64,000 nt of DNA from Saprospiraceae bacterium. Its GTDB lineage: Bacteria > Bacteroidota > Bacteroidia > Chitinophagales > Saprospiraceae. A program made the translations under genes and the position numbers. Under the pieces are notes generated by a model. It searched no databases, was not told where the DNA came from, and saw only the letters and a program-made list of their open reading frames with translations. Below, in pieces: positions 41,883 to 51,652 of this stretch. The first letter of the stretch is position 1. Each line of letters begins with the position of its first letter. Where the stretch lies: positions 19,653 through 83,652 of the forward strand of contig JABWBR010000034.1 in NCBI GenBank assembly GCA_013360405.1. Reading direction: 5' to 3'.

Positions 41883-44726
41883 TTAGCGAACGATCAATTT
41901 TGCACCCGAAACGAGTTGCTGGTTTTGGTATAAAACGACAATATAATAACCCGGCGGCAGGCCGGGGTTGTAGAGCGTAAAAGGCAGGTTGGCGTTTTGG
42001 CTGTGCCAGCGGCAGCGGCCGTTGAGGTCGAACAGGCGCAATTCTCCGGAAGTAACAGCCCCGTCGCTCCAGTCTATCTGCGCTTTTTTGCCCATAGGAT
42101 TGGGGTAAATGTGCAAACCGGGGCGCCCGGCCGTATGTGCCGGTTCGTCGGTCGTATTTACCAGCCATTCGATACCCACCGTATGGCTTACGGTATTGGT
42201 GATAACCGGTGCATTGAAGTCGAAATAAATGCCTGCCCGGTTGTTGATGCTAGCGCCGATGGGGGTATTGTCTTTTAGCTTTACGCTAAATTTTACGAAG
42301 CCGTTAGACCCCGCCTCGTTGACGCTGCTGTCGGGCAGGGCGATGGGGTCGAATACGATTTTGAGGGTGTTGTCGTTGACGATTTTCCAGGTGTAGTCGT
42401 GGCTGGCAACGCCCATTCGCAGGGTTTCGGGGTCGAGCCAGGGCGACAGGGTATCCCTGATCACCACCCGGAAGGCCGTGTCGGTACCCACGTTTTGGAA
42501 TTGGATGAGGTAGTCGATGGTTGTGCCGGTGGCGATCCGGCGGTCTTCGCCGTAACCTTGAGGGAGCGCGCTTTTGGCGTTTGGGTCGTAGGAGCCGATA
42601 TTTTGACGGCATTCGATGTCGAAATTGGGGGCGGAGTCGCCGTAGGGGAATTGCAGGGCAAAACCCGTAGAAAACGGCGGCGCGCCGCAGCCTTCTATCA
42701 CCACGATGGCCGGCTCGTCGTCGGGGTGGTTGGGGGTTTGGTCAACCAGTACGATCAGGGTAGCGCCTTCGGGGTAAAACACCAGGGTGGTATCCTGGCC
42801 GCTGAGCAACTGGATTTCGCCGGTGCGCAGCATGATCTGGTCTTCAATGACCAAATATTGACTGGCCACCGACATATCGCCGGCGCCGGTATTGCTGATG
42901 GCTACCATTACGGAGTCGCCCAGGCAAACCCCCGCCATCTGGAGGTCGGCGCCGTCCCACGCTGCGGGCGGCGGCGTACACACGGTATCGGGCAAAATGC
43001 GGGTTTCGAGGCAGTGGGTTTGGCCCAGCATAGTGCTGTCGCAATCGAGGTGTATTTGCAGGGTCATCTGCCGGCATTCGAACACATCGAGCGAGTCGAA
43101 GGCGAAAAGCAGGGTGTCACCCGATTGGGCGGTGAGGGGGAGGCTGCTGCCTGCGTAGCTGAAATAGGGATCGAGCACGACCTGCACCGTGCCGTCGGAA
43201 GCTACCGTGCCGGTATTGCAATAGCGGATGGCATAGTTGTTGTCGAAGCATCGGCGCAGGAACGGGGTGGCGGCTTCGACCTCCCAAGCCGGGCAATCGA
43301 CGAGGGCCTGCAGGCCGAAATCTACCGTCAGGCTGTCGTCGTGTTCGGGCAGGTAGATGGCTATGTCGTTGGTGCATGTTTGCCAAAGGTTATTAGGCGG
43401 CAATACGCTGATCAGATAAAGGCCTGTATCGAGGAACAGGTTATAATGGCCATCTATATCAGTGACCGTGTAGGCTACCGGCCCGCCCTGCTGCGGCTCA
43501 GCTTTAACGATAATGCCGGCCGACAACATGGGTTCGCCGGGATCGGCCATGCAATCGGCATTTTGATCGCGGTAGACCTGGCCGCTGACGGAGGCAGTGT
43601 ACAAGCGAGCCAGGGAATCTGTGCGGATGAGCATGGCATCCCTTTCGCCATTATGATAGGCACTTCCAAATAATAGATAACTATCGGGAAGTACATAAAG
43701 CCCCTCAGAAATGTCGACACCTAATAAACCGTAATTTATAGCAGAGGACAATTGCCCACTGGGATGGGTTACGAATAATTTTATGCTGTAGTCAGGTTGA
43801 GTATTATCAATGTAGTTTACCAATGAGAGGATATTATCATTTTCATCAATTGCGATATCCGTGGGCAAGCTTCCAACTGAGGCAGTTAAATTTTGTAACC
43901 ACAACAATTGACCCTCCGGATTAATTTTGGCAACCTGAACCAGGCCGCCATTCCAGTTTATCAGTACAACAGCTAAATTGCCATCTTGAGTCAGTGCTAA
44001 TTTGTAAGTCAGTTCTTCGCCTCCAAGGTCAATTTCCTTTTCCAATAACAATTCGCCACTTATGCTAAATTGCATAAGCAATAAATTATTTGTCTCACTG
44101 GTATCGGAAGAACGATAGCCCAAAGCCCATAAACTGCTGTCGGAACCAAAGGCAATGTCGGTAAAAGTGTCATAATTAGGATTGTCGCTATCGTACTCCC
44201 ATAATATATTGCCTACTGAATCCGTCACCAATAGAAAGGCGTCGTGATACATGTTATCCGGGTTGACCTGGCCACCTGCTATTCCGATATTATTGTCCAG
44301 GCATGCCATTGAAACTCCTGTATGAGAATCGCCGGTAAGTATTGACGTATTGATTAGTTCTCCTGCAGTATTAAATCTCCCCAGCCAAATTCGGAAGGCT
44401 CCATCCTGGGCTGTAAACGTCCCGCCTGCCAATATTTCTCCAGATGGTAATACTGTTAATCCGGCCACATATACGTTGTAATCTCCAATCTGATTCACAG
44501 AAGTCGAGATAGGTTCGCCTTCATTATCTACAATGGCAAAATACAGGTCGCCATCCGAATGACCTGCCAGCGCAAACCCGCCGGCAGGTAGAGCTGCGAC
44601 GGCTTGCCATGTTTCGGAAAGAGAACCGATTCCATAAGTTTGCCGCCAGCCCTGGCCGGCAGCCTGAGGTAACTGCCACCACAAGGCAATCGCCAATAGT
44701 ACGTATATATGCCGGTAGTTGCGCAT
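41883..44726 (-). CDS. Secreted surface protein with beta-propeller-like start, DUF7619-like domain and T9SS type A signal
   Basis: 947 residues with a signal peptide (MRNYRHIYVLLAIALWW, cleavage near AAGQG). The first 370 residues contain repeated blocks like GEILAGGTFTAQDGAFRIWL, typical of delta-60/propeller-like repeats. A carboxypeptidase-regulatory/SdrD-like insert (VSGQVYRDQNADCMADPGEP) follows. Near the end a DUF7619-like domain is seen (SYDPNAKSALPQGYGE, IDYLIQFQNVGTDTAF, AGIYFDFNAPVITN), then a type A sorting domain (LHIYPNPMGKKAQIDW, PGYYIVVLYQNQQLVSG). Function is unknown; adhesion or matrix roles are usual for such proteins. Confidence 0.88.
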   Translation of the reverse strand: MRNYRHIYVLLAIALWWQLPQAAGQGWRQTYGIGSLSETWQAVAALPAGGFALAGHSDGDLYFAIVDNEGEPISTSVNQIGDYNVYVAGLTVLPSGEILAGGTFTAQDGAFRIWLGRFNTAGELINTSILTGDSHTGVSMACLDNNIGIAGGQVNPDNMYHDAFLLVTDSVGNILWEYDSDNPNYDTFTDIAFGSDSSLWALGYRSSDTSETNNLLLMQFSISGELLLEKEIDLGGEELTYKLALTQDGNLAVVLINWNGGLVQVAKINPEGQLLWLQNLTASVGSLPTDIAIDENDNILSLVNYIDNTQPDYSIKLFVTHPSGQLSSAINYGLLGVDISEGLYVLPDSYLLFGSAYHNGERDAMLIRTDSLARLYTASVSGQVYRDQNADCMADPGEPMLSAGIIVKAEPQQGGPVAYTVTDIDGHYNLFLDTGLYLISVLPPNNLWQTCTNDIAIYLPEHDDSLTVDFGLQALVDCPAWEVEAATPFLRRCFDNNYAIRYCNTGTVASDGTVQVVLDPYFSYAGSSLPLTAQSGDTLLFAFDSLDVFECRQMTLQIHLDCDSTMLGQTHCLETRILPDTVCTPPPAAWDGADLQMAGVCLGDSVMVAISNTGAGDMSVASQYLVIEDQIMLRTGEIQLLSGQDTTLVFYPEGATLIVLVDQTPNHPDDEPAIVVIEGCGAPPFSTGFALQFPYGDSAPNFDIECRQNIGSYDPNAKSALPQGYGEDRRIATGTTIDYLIQFQNVGTDTAFRVVIRDTLSPWLDPETLRMGVASHDYTWKIVNDNTLKIVFDPIALPDSSVNEAGSNGFVKFSVKLKDNTPIGASINNRAGIYFDFNAPVITNTVSHTVGIEWLVNTTDEPAHTAGRPGLHIYPNPMGKKAQIDWSDGAVTSGELRLFDLNGRCRWHSQNANLPFTLYNPGLPPGYYIVVLYQNQQLVSGAKLIVR

Positions 44727-44860
44727 AATTTGAATTTATTCGAAAGGTCGACCTATTACGGCTATTTTACAAAAACAAAAAAGCTATAATCTCGACTAAA
44801 TTATATATAATTGTAATTTTAAAATATTAATAAAGAATTAATTATATTTTTTAATCTCGA

Positions 44861-46270
44861 ATGAAATCGTTCAAAATACTTTCGCTTTTACAAGCCTTCG
44901 ACAAGGAAGAAATCAAATTGTTGGAACAATTTTTGCATTCACCGGTGGTCAACCCGCATAAAGACGTGTGGAAGTTGTACTGCCTGCTAAAACCAGTTTT
45001 GCAAAAAAACGAAGTGGAAATTGACAAGCAGTACCTTTGCCGGCGTTTATTTCCCGGCGAAGTTGCCGACCTTAACAAGCTCTATCATGTCAATTCGTAT
45101 TTATTAAAAACAACGGAGTTATTCCTGATCTGGCAGGAACAGCAAAAGCGCCTGTTTTCGAATGATTTGCATTTGGCGCAAGCCTACGAAAAAAAAGGTT
45201 TGCCGGAGGCCGCTTCCAGCCGGTTGGACAAATTGCGGCAGCAACACCAAAAACAGCCTTTGCGCCACAGCGGCTACTTTTTTGATGAATACCGCCTGCA
45301 GGTAGAACTGTTTTCGCGCGCCCGCAAGGAGGGCCGCACCAGGCCTTTCAATTTTGAAGAAATGTCGGATGCACTCGATACCGCCTATTTTGTCGAAAAG
45401 CTCAAAAATGCGTGTATCATGCTCAGCCACCAGGCGCTGGTCAATACGCAGTACTCCATGGGCTTGCTGGACACCATTCTGGCGCATGCCGATCTCGGGC
45501 AATTGCTGTCAATACCCGCTGTAGCCGTGTATTACCAAGCCTTCCAGGCTTTGTCTTTTCCGGAAGAAGACCGGTATTTCCTGCAACTCAAGCAATTGCT
45601 GGTCGACTGCGGAGCCCTGTTTCCCAGTGCCGAGTTGCGCGACATCTACCTGCTGGCTATCAATTTCTGCATCCGGCGCATCAACAGCGGGCAGTCGGCC
45701 TACGTGGCCGAAGTATTCGAGCTATACCAAACGGGACTGGAAAACGGGGCCTTCCTCGAAGACGGGTTATTGTCGCGCTGGACCTACAACAATATCGTCA
45801 TTGCCGGGCTCAAGCTGAAGCAGTACGACTGGATCTACCGGTTTATCCACCAATACAAAGACATGTTGCCCCACAACCACCGCGAGGGCAGCCTGAATTT
45901 CAACCTGGCCAAATATTACTACGAAACCGGCGATTATGTCCGCGCGATGCCCTTATTGAGCCAGATGGAATACGACGACGTGCTGCACAACCTCGGCGCC
46001 AAAGTGCTATTGGCCAAAATGTACTACGAACTCGAAGAATGGATCGCCCTCGACAACCTGCTGTCGAGTACCGTCATATACATACGCCGCAAGAAGGTAC
46101 TCGGCTACCACCGCGAAAACTACCTCCACATCGCCCAATTGATGGATAAAATGACGAAGATTAACTGGTACGACGCCCGTGAGGCCGGGCTATTCCGCCA
46201 AAAAGTACTCGACACCCCCGTGCTGACGGAGCGGCAGTGGTTTTTGGAGCAGATTGGGAAGCGGGGGTGA
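44861..46270 (+). CDS. Unknown all-helical protein with TPR-like repeats
   Basis: 469 residues, no signal peptide and no catalytic motif. It begins MKSFKILSLLQAFDKEEIKLLEQFLHS-like helices and continues with helix pairs resembling TPR units (for example FNLAKYYYETGDYVRAMPLL and AKMYYELEEWIALDNLLSS). It is a cytoplasmic helical scaffold-like protein, probably specific to this lineage; I cannot name the family. It is divergent from the T9SS gene pair across an AT-rich 134-base region. The TGA stop lies in GGGGGTGAGGGG, and heptamer-like ACTGTTGG units follow. Confidence 0.7.
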   Translation: MKSFKILSLLQAFDKEEIKLLEQFLHSPVVNPHKDVWKLYCLLKPVLQKNEVEIDKQYLCRRLFPGEVADLNKLYHVNSYLLKTTELFLIWQEQQKRLFSNDLHLAQAYEKKGLPEAASSRLDKLRQQHQKQPLRHSGYFFDEYRLQVELFSRARKEGRTRPFNFEEMSDALDTAYFVEKLKNACIMLSHQALVNTQYSMGLLDTILAHADLGQLLSIPAVAVYYQAFQALSFPEEDRYFLQLKQLLVDCGALFPSAELRDIYLLAINFCIRRINSGQSAYVAEVFELYQTGLENGAFLEDGLLSRWTYNNIVIAGLKLKQYDWIYRFIHQYKDMLPHNHREGSLNFNLAKYYYETGDYVRAMPLLSQMEYDDVLHNLGAKVLLAKMYYELEEWIALDNLLSSTVIYIRRKKVLGYHRENYLHIAQLMDKMTKINWYDAREAGLFRQKVLDTPVLTERQWFLEQIGKRG

Positions 46271-46581
46271 GGGGACTGTTGGACTGTTGGACGATTCCAG
46301 GTAGCTAACCCCCGACCGCCAACTGCCAACTGTCACTGCCAACTGCCAACTGCCCATCTTCATTTAGTACATACAATAGCATATAAAAAAAACCTGGCAG
46401 CATCATAAAAATAATGTTTAAATAATTGATTTTCAATATTTAATTTTATTAACTTTAGACTGCTTCGAGGCTAATCTGGTGTTGTATATATGATGTATAG
46501 GTATTATTTTTCAAAAAGCCTGATTAGCTTCACAGCAGATTCATTGGCCTATCGCTCTTTTTCCAAAATAAAACCAAGATT
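46271..46581. other. Leader region of the glucan locus, with heptamers and a GCTAATC/GATTAGC pair
   Basis: The first part holds AACTGCC-type heptamers (about 46318-46355). The rest is AT-rich. GCTAATC at 46470-46476 and GATTAGC at 46522-46528 form a wide inverted pair in the likely promoter area of the first glucan gene; significance is uncertain. Confidence 0.4.
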
Positions 46582-49500
46582 ATGAAGTCCAAAGAAGTTT
46601 TTTTACTCTGTATTTTTTTGAGTCTTTCCTTTTTCCTCTTTTCACAGACTAGCCGGGTGGCTATTGATCAAAACGAAAACGGGACAAAACTCCTGGTAGA
46701 TGGAAAAGCGTTGATGATCAATGGCATGAACTGGGATTATTTCCCTATCGGCGCCAATTACTCCTACAGTCTTTGGAACCAACCCGATGCCTTTATCGAA
46801 AAGGCGCTCGATGATGAAATGGCCCTGTTGAAAAACATGGGGGTCAACACTATTCGGGTATACACCGGCATACAGAAAAAGTGGATACAGTATATATACG
46901 AAAAGCATGGCATCTATACCATGCTCAATCACTCCTTTGGCCGTTACGGACTCACGCTGGACGGCGCATGGACGCCCAACACGGAGTATTCCGACCCCAG
47001 GGTAATCGAACTGCTGATGAAGGAAGTGAAAGACCTGGCAGCGGAATACAAGGACACCCCGGGTTTGTTGTTGTACCTATTGGGCAATGAAAACAACTAC
47101 GGGCTTTTTTGGGACGGCGCCGAGACCGAAGACATCCCCCTGGAAGACAGAAAATCTACGGAGCGGGCCAATCACTTGTATAAGCTGTTCAATGACGCTT
47201 CGCTGGCCATGAAAGCCATCGACAAATCGCACCCGGTAGCCCTGTGTAACGGCGATTTGCTTTTCCTGGATATTATCGCCAGGGAATGCAAGGATGTCGA
47301 TATTCTCGGCGTCAATGTGTATCGGGGTGCTTCATTCACCGATCTTTTCGACCGGGCGAAAAAGGAGTGCGGCAAACCGGTACTCTTAACGGAGTTCGGC
47401 TCTGACGCCTTTAACGCCGTCACGTTGGAAGAGGCGCAGCAAGAACAGGCTATGTTTGTGGTGTCCAATTGGAAGGAAATTTACCAGAATGCTGCCGGAC
47501 TGGGCAAAGCCGGCAATGCTATCGGCGGTTTTACCTTCCAGTTTAGCGACGGCTGGTGGAAGTTTGGACAAACCAAAAACCTGGACGTACACGATACCAA
47601 TGCCTCCTGGTCTAATGGCGGGTACCTGTTTGACTACGTGGCCGGCGAAAACAATATGAACGAGGAGTGGTTCGGCGTTTGTGCCAAAGGCCCGACCAGC
47701 GCAGCAGGTTTTTACCGCTTGTATCCACGGACAGCCTATTACGCCTTGAAAGAGGCTCACCAGCTAAACCCTTATGCCGGCGGGACTTCTCTGAATACCA
47801 TTCAACAACATTTCGGCAGCATTCAGGTAGGGGATGCTTTCTTAAAAGCCACCGGAGACAAGGCCGCCCTCGAAGGAGAGAAACTCAGGAAGATCAGTCT
47901 GAGCCGGCTCGGCGCTCATCTTTCCACTTTCAATACGGGGGGCAGCCTGATATCAACGCCCAACAACCCTGTGCCTGGCAATACCACTTACCCCGACCAG
48001 TTGGGTTTTGACCATACGCAATCCTTTTTTATCGGTGTGCAGGCCAATCCGACCGCCAACTTCAGAGCCAACGTGGAAGTAAACGTGCTGGGCAACGTGG
48101 CCACCAACCCGATAGATCAGATTTTTTATGAAAACCGGGGTCGGCGGGTGCAAGTGAACAGCCCCAATGGAAACCTGACCGTAGAATCGTTCAATAGGGT
48201 GCAGGTATATCAAGCCGGTTATGAGTGGAACCACAAAATGTTCGACCTCAGAGGTTTTTACCGTACCGGCCACTACCATTGGGGGTACGAGGGCGACTTC
48301 TTCGGCCTGTATCCTGAGGCCAACTACGGCCCTCAGATAGACCTCTACAACGGCATAGCGCCCTTTGGCATGGAGCTGGATGGCAAAAAGGAACTGAAGA
48401 ACTTTAAATTGGCTTTCGGTCCGCAGCTATGGTGGGGCGCCAACCCGGCCCTGCTCTTGAAATACCGGAAAGAATTCGGGAAGTCCTCGGTTGCCGCAGT
48501 CTTTCACGAAGACCTCGCCCAGCTTGGCCTCACGGAAAGTTCTTTTGCTATTCCCCAGCCCAAAACCCGGCGCTTTTCTCTCCATTTGAACAGAACGTTT
48601 GGCAAGTTCGGCGTGGACCTTGGTGGCTTGTGGGCGGGTCAGCCGCTCCAGGGCAGAGAATTCCAGGTGGTGAGAACAGAAGCGGGCAAAACCGTGGCCT
48701 ACCAGGATGAAATCAAAACCGAAGACAATTTTGGCGGTAAAATAAAATTGACCTATACCGGCGGCAAGTTTAACTGGTATGCACAATCAGCGGCCCAGGG
48801 TTTGGTAGCCAACGGCGGGGTAGACCAGACGCTGACATACACCGGCTGGCGCCTCAAAGACAGCGGCAGCGGCAACCAATACAACTTCCTCACCGGCTTT
48901 ACCTATATTTTGGGTAAACTCCAGATAGCGCCCAACTTCCTTTGGCAACAACCCATTGAAGGCCCTATCCCTACTGATGTAGAGGCGCCGGGCAGACCCA
49001 GGAATATCCTTACCGACCCCTTTGTAGTGCGGGGCAACCGCGAGCAGGTGGCAGGTGAAATTTTGTTCACCTTCGACCCCACTCCCGGCACCTGGATGTA
49101 CAACTGGGACAGCGACCGCAGCGAGGATGCCAAATTTGCAGTCAGTGCAGGCCTGGTTTATCGGCACCTGCCCACCACGCAGGATGCAGCCATCGGTATC
49201 TTGCCCGACGGGCGCACTACCTTTGCCTTCCCCGGCGCTCCCCCTGCTCAGGATTTGTGGGAAGTACATGCCCGTATAGTTTCCAAAAGAAACGGCAACT
49301 TCGGGTGGATTGCTAATGTGTATGCAGGCGACGCGCAGGCCAACGGCAGCGATGCCCGTACGATTCGCCGCTACGGACTGGATGGTCGGGTGATATACAA
49401 AAAACTGAAAGTCAACTTTTTTGCCAAAGCCAATGACTGGGGGCCCTACGATTATCACCGGGACTTCAACCTCACTTTCCCCCTTCAGTTGATGGCAGAC

Positions 49501-49722
49501 GTATCCATCTCCCTGGCAAAACCCGATTGGTTCGACTTGCCGAATACCCGCCTGGGCATCCGTGGCGCTTACCGTACCCTCGACCGGTATTCTCCCCGCT
49601 ATTCCCCCACGCAATCCGTCAACAGCGCCGGGAATTTAGCCCCCGACCCCAATGCGATCGGCTTTGACAATGGCAACGAGTGGGAGATCAGGACGTATAT
49701 TTTTATTGACATTGGAAAATAG
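46582..49722 (+). CDS. Glycosidase (clan A TIM barrel) fused to a probable outer membrane beta-barrel
   Basis: 1046 residues with a signal peptide (MKSKEVFLLCIFLSLSFFLF). Residues about 25-400 form a GH2/GH5-like TIM barrel: MNWDYFPIGANYSY, the acid/base Glu170 in LLGNENNYG and the nucleophile Glu271 in LLTEFGSDAF. From about residue 430 to the end the sequence changes to alternating hydrophobic/polar strands with aromatic ends (for example RANVEVNVLGNVATN, FDLRGFYRTGHYHWGYEG, NFLTGFTYILGKLQIAPNF), ending EIRTYIFIDIGK. This is the look of a porin-like outer membrane barrel. The enzyme would thus sit on or in the outer membrane. It is the first gene of the glucan locus, 62 bases before the binding lipoprotein. 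Substrate specificity is inferred from its neighbours. Confidence 0.75.
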   Translation: MKSKEVFLLCIFLSLSFFLFSQTSRVAIDQNENGTKLLVDGKALMINGMNWDYFPIGANYSYSLWNQPDAFIEKALDDEMALLKNMGVNTIRVYTGIQKKWIQYIYEKHGIYTMLNHSFGRYGLTLDGAWTPNTEYSDPRVIELLMKEVKDLAAEYKDTPGLLLYLLGNENNYGLFWDGAETEDIPLEDRKSTERANHLYKLFNDASLAMKAIDKSHPVALCNGDLLFLDIIARECKDVDILGVNVYRGASFTDLFDRAKKECGKPVLLTEFGSDAFNAVTLEEAQQEQAMFVVSNWKEIYQNAAGLGKAGNAIGGFTFQFSDGWWKFGQTKNLDVHDTNASWSNGGYLFDYVAGENNMNEEWFGVCAKGPTSAAGFYRLYPRTAYYALKEAHQLNPYAGGTSLNTIQQHFGSIQVGDAFLKATGDKAALEGEKLRKISLSRLGAHLSTFNTGGSLISTPNNPVPGNTTYPDQLGFDHTQSFFIGVQANPTANFRANVEVNVLGNVATNPIDQIFYENRGRRVQVNSPNGNLTVESFNRVQVYQAGYEWNHKMFDLRGFYRTGHYHWGYEGDFFGLYPEANYGPQIDLYNGIAPFGMELDGKKELKNFKLAFGPQLWWGANPALLLKYRKEFGKSSVAAVFHEDLAQLGLTESSFAIPQPKTRRFSLHLNRTFGKFGVDLGGLWAGQPLQGREFQVVRTEAGKTVAYQDEIKTEDNFGGKIKLTYTGGKFNWYAQSAAQGLVANGGVDQTLTYTGWRLKDSGSGNQYNFLTGFTYILGKLQIAPNFLWQQPIEGPIPTDVEAPGRPRNILTDPFVVRGNREQVAGEILFTFDPTPGTWMYNWDSDRSEDAKFAVSAGLVYRHLPTTQDAAIGILPDGRTTFAFPGAPPAQDLWEVHARIVSKRNGNFGWIANVYAGDAQANGSDARTIRRYGLDGRVIYKKLKVNFFAKANDWGPYDYHRDFNLTFPLQLMADVSISLAKPDWFDLPNTRLGIRGAYRTLDRYSPRYSPTQSVNSAGNLAPDPNAIGFDNGNEWEIRTYIFIDIGK

Positions 49723-49784
49723 TACCGACAATTTGCCTGAGTACCCAATGTTGAATAGTTTTTTCAAATAAAACCATCGTCGTA

Positions 49785-51641
49785 ATGAAAAAATACAACT
49801 TCACCTTATTGATAAAATCCCTGCCCTTTGGGATGCTCTTCCTGTTCCTGGCCGCATGCCAGCGCGACAATGAAGATTTAAGCCCCGTGACATACCCTAC
49901 TAACCCGGAGGTTTTTATAGAGGGCTTTAGTCCCGGATTAAATTATGCCGCATTCGGCGGCTCCGTTCCGACAGCCTTTGATGTGGATACGGAAGTGACC
50001 TATAACGCCACCTCTCAAACCTCCATGCGATTTGAAGTGCCGGATGCGGGAGACCCCAGAGGAGCTTACGCCGGCGGCGCCTATTTTACCGATGTCCCCA
50101 GGGATTTATCGGGATATGATGCCCTCACCTTTTGGGCGAAAGCCTCACAACCCGCCAACATCGACGTAGTGGGGTTCGGAAATGACCTGGGCGCGTCAAA
50201 ATACCAGGCCACGATAAGCGGCTTGCCCGTGACTACCAACTGGCAGAAGTTTATCATCCCGATACCCGACCCCTCCAAGCTCACGGCGGAACGGGGCATG
50301 TTTCTCTATTCTGAAGGCCCCGAAAACGGCCGGGGTTATACCTTTTGGGTTGATGAACTGAAATTTGAAAAGCTGGGCACCATAGCGCACCCCCAGCATG
50401 CCATATTGAACGGAGAAGAGCAAACGGAAACTTCCTTTGTCGGCGTTACAAAAACTATCGGCGGATTGAGTTCAACGTACAACCTGCCCTCCGGTATAAA
50501 CCAGTCCGTAAATATCGCCCCCGCCTATTTTGAATTTGCCTCATCAGATCCGTCTATCGCTACGGTAAACGAATCGGGGTTGGTGACCGTGGCAGGCGGC
50601 CCGGGCAGCGCCAAAATTACCGCCACCGTGGGAGGCGTAACCGCCAAGGGGTCTTTGACCTTGCTATCCGTGGGCGATTTCCAGGCGGCTCCTGTGCCCT
50701 CGCGAGATGCGGCCAATGTCATTTCTATTTTCAGCGACGCCTACACCAATGTCCCCGTGAATTATTACAATGGGTACTGGGCGCCGTTTCAGACTACGCA
50801 ATCGGCGGATTTCACGGTGAACGGCGACGATATCCTCCACTATACCAATTTCAATTTTGTCGGCATTGAATTTAGTTCTCCCGTCATAAATGCTTCTTCC
50901 ATGACGCATCTGCACGTGGATATTTATATTCCGAATGCGTTGCCCGCCGCAGCACAATTTAAAATAGAAGTGGTGGATTTCGGCACAGGCGGCACAGGCT
51001 CCTTTACGAGAGCTATTCCGGCTGCTCAGTCGCAGCAATGGATAAGCCTGGACATACCGTTCACCAACTTTGCCGGATTGAGCAACCGCTCCAATCTTGC
51101 GCAAATCATTTTTGTAGATGTCAGCGAAAATATCTCCAGCTTTTTTGCCGACAATGTGTACCTCTATAATAACGGTACTCCGCCTGCGGCGCCCACTACG
51201 GCTGCGCCCACGCCCACACACCCTGCCGGAGGGGTCATAGCTGTTTTTAGCGATGCCTATTCCACCATTGCCGGCACGGATTTGAACCCCAATTGGGGGC
51301 AGGCTACTGTGGTTACACAGACGCCCATACAGGGAAACAATACGCTAAAGTACGCGGGCCTCAATTACCAGGGCATACAGCTCGGTTCGCCCCAGAATGT
51401 ATCGGCGATGAATTTCCTTCATCTCGATTTCTGGACTGCCAACTCCACGTCGCTCAATGTGTATATTATCAGCCCAGGCCCGGTAGAAACCCCCTTTACG
51501 CTCACCGTGCCCACTGCCGGCTGGTCGAGCATTGACATTCCCATGTCGGCATTCGCACCCGTCAACCTCGGCGAAGTAATTCAGCTAAAATTTGATGGCA
51601 ATGGCGATATTTTTCTGGACAACATTTACTTCCGCAATTAA
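49785..51641 (+). CDS. Glycan-binding lipoprotein with repeated CBM-like modules and a Big2-like domain
   Basis: 618 residues; lipobox FLAAC, so lipid-anchored. The N-terminal 180 residues look like a beta-sandwich glycan-binding domain (YDALTFWAKASQPANIDVVG, WQKFIIPIPD). A Big2-like Ig domain follows (ASSDPSIATVNESGLVTVAG). Then come two copies of a module beginning VISIFSDAYTNVPVN and VIAVFSDAYSTIAG, each ending in a DN-x-YFYN-like strand (FFADNVYLYNN, IFLDNIYFRN). The same module occurs in the T9SS protein at 60803. It probably binds beta-glucan at the cell surface and takes the place of a SusD-type protein. Confidence 0.82.
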   Translation: MKKYNFTLLIKSLPFGMLFLFLAACQRDNEDLSPVTYPTNPEVFIEGFSPGLNYAAFGGSVPTAFDVDTEVTYNATSQTSMRFEVPDAGDPRGAYAGGAYFTDVPRDLSGYDALTFWAKASQPANIDVVGFGNDLGASKYQATISGLPVTTNWQKFIIPIPDPSKLTAERGMFLYSEGPENGRGYTFWVDELKFEKLGTIAHPQHAILNGEEQTETSFVGVTKTIGGLSSTYNLPSGINQSVNIAPAYFEFASSDPSIATVNESGLVTVAGGPGSAKITATVGGVTAKGSLTLLSVGDFQAAPVPSRDAANVISIFSDAYTNVPVNYYNGYWAPFQTTQSADFTVNGDDILHYTNFNFVGIEFSSPVINASSMTHLHVDIYIPNALPAAAQFKIEVVDFGTGGTGSFTRAIPAAQSQQWISLDIPFTNFAGLSNRSNLAQIIFVDVSENISSFFADNVYLYNNGTPPAAPTTAAPTPTHPAGGVIAVFSDAYSTIAGTDLNPNWGQATVVTQTPIQGNNTLKYAGLNYQGIQLGSPQNVSAMNFLHLDFWTANSTSLNVYIISPGPVETPFTLTVPTAGWSSIDIPMSAFAPVNLGEVIQLKFDGNGDIFLDNIYFRN

Positions 51642-51652
51642 AATTTAAAAAT

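Noticed and set aside
41866..42168. N-terminal extension of the T9SS type B protein up to 42168
   Set aside because: The extension overlaps the upstream gene and is Arg/Pro-rich antisense-like; the ATG at 41865 starts a normal signal peptide.
42399..43673. 424-codon open frame on the plus strand opposite the T9SS surface protein
   Set aside because: Antisense shadow of a gene with signal peptide and sorting domain; no recognisable protein features.
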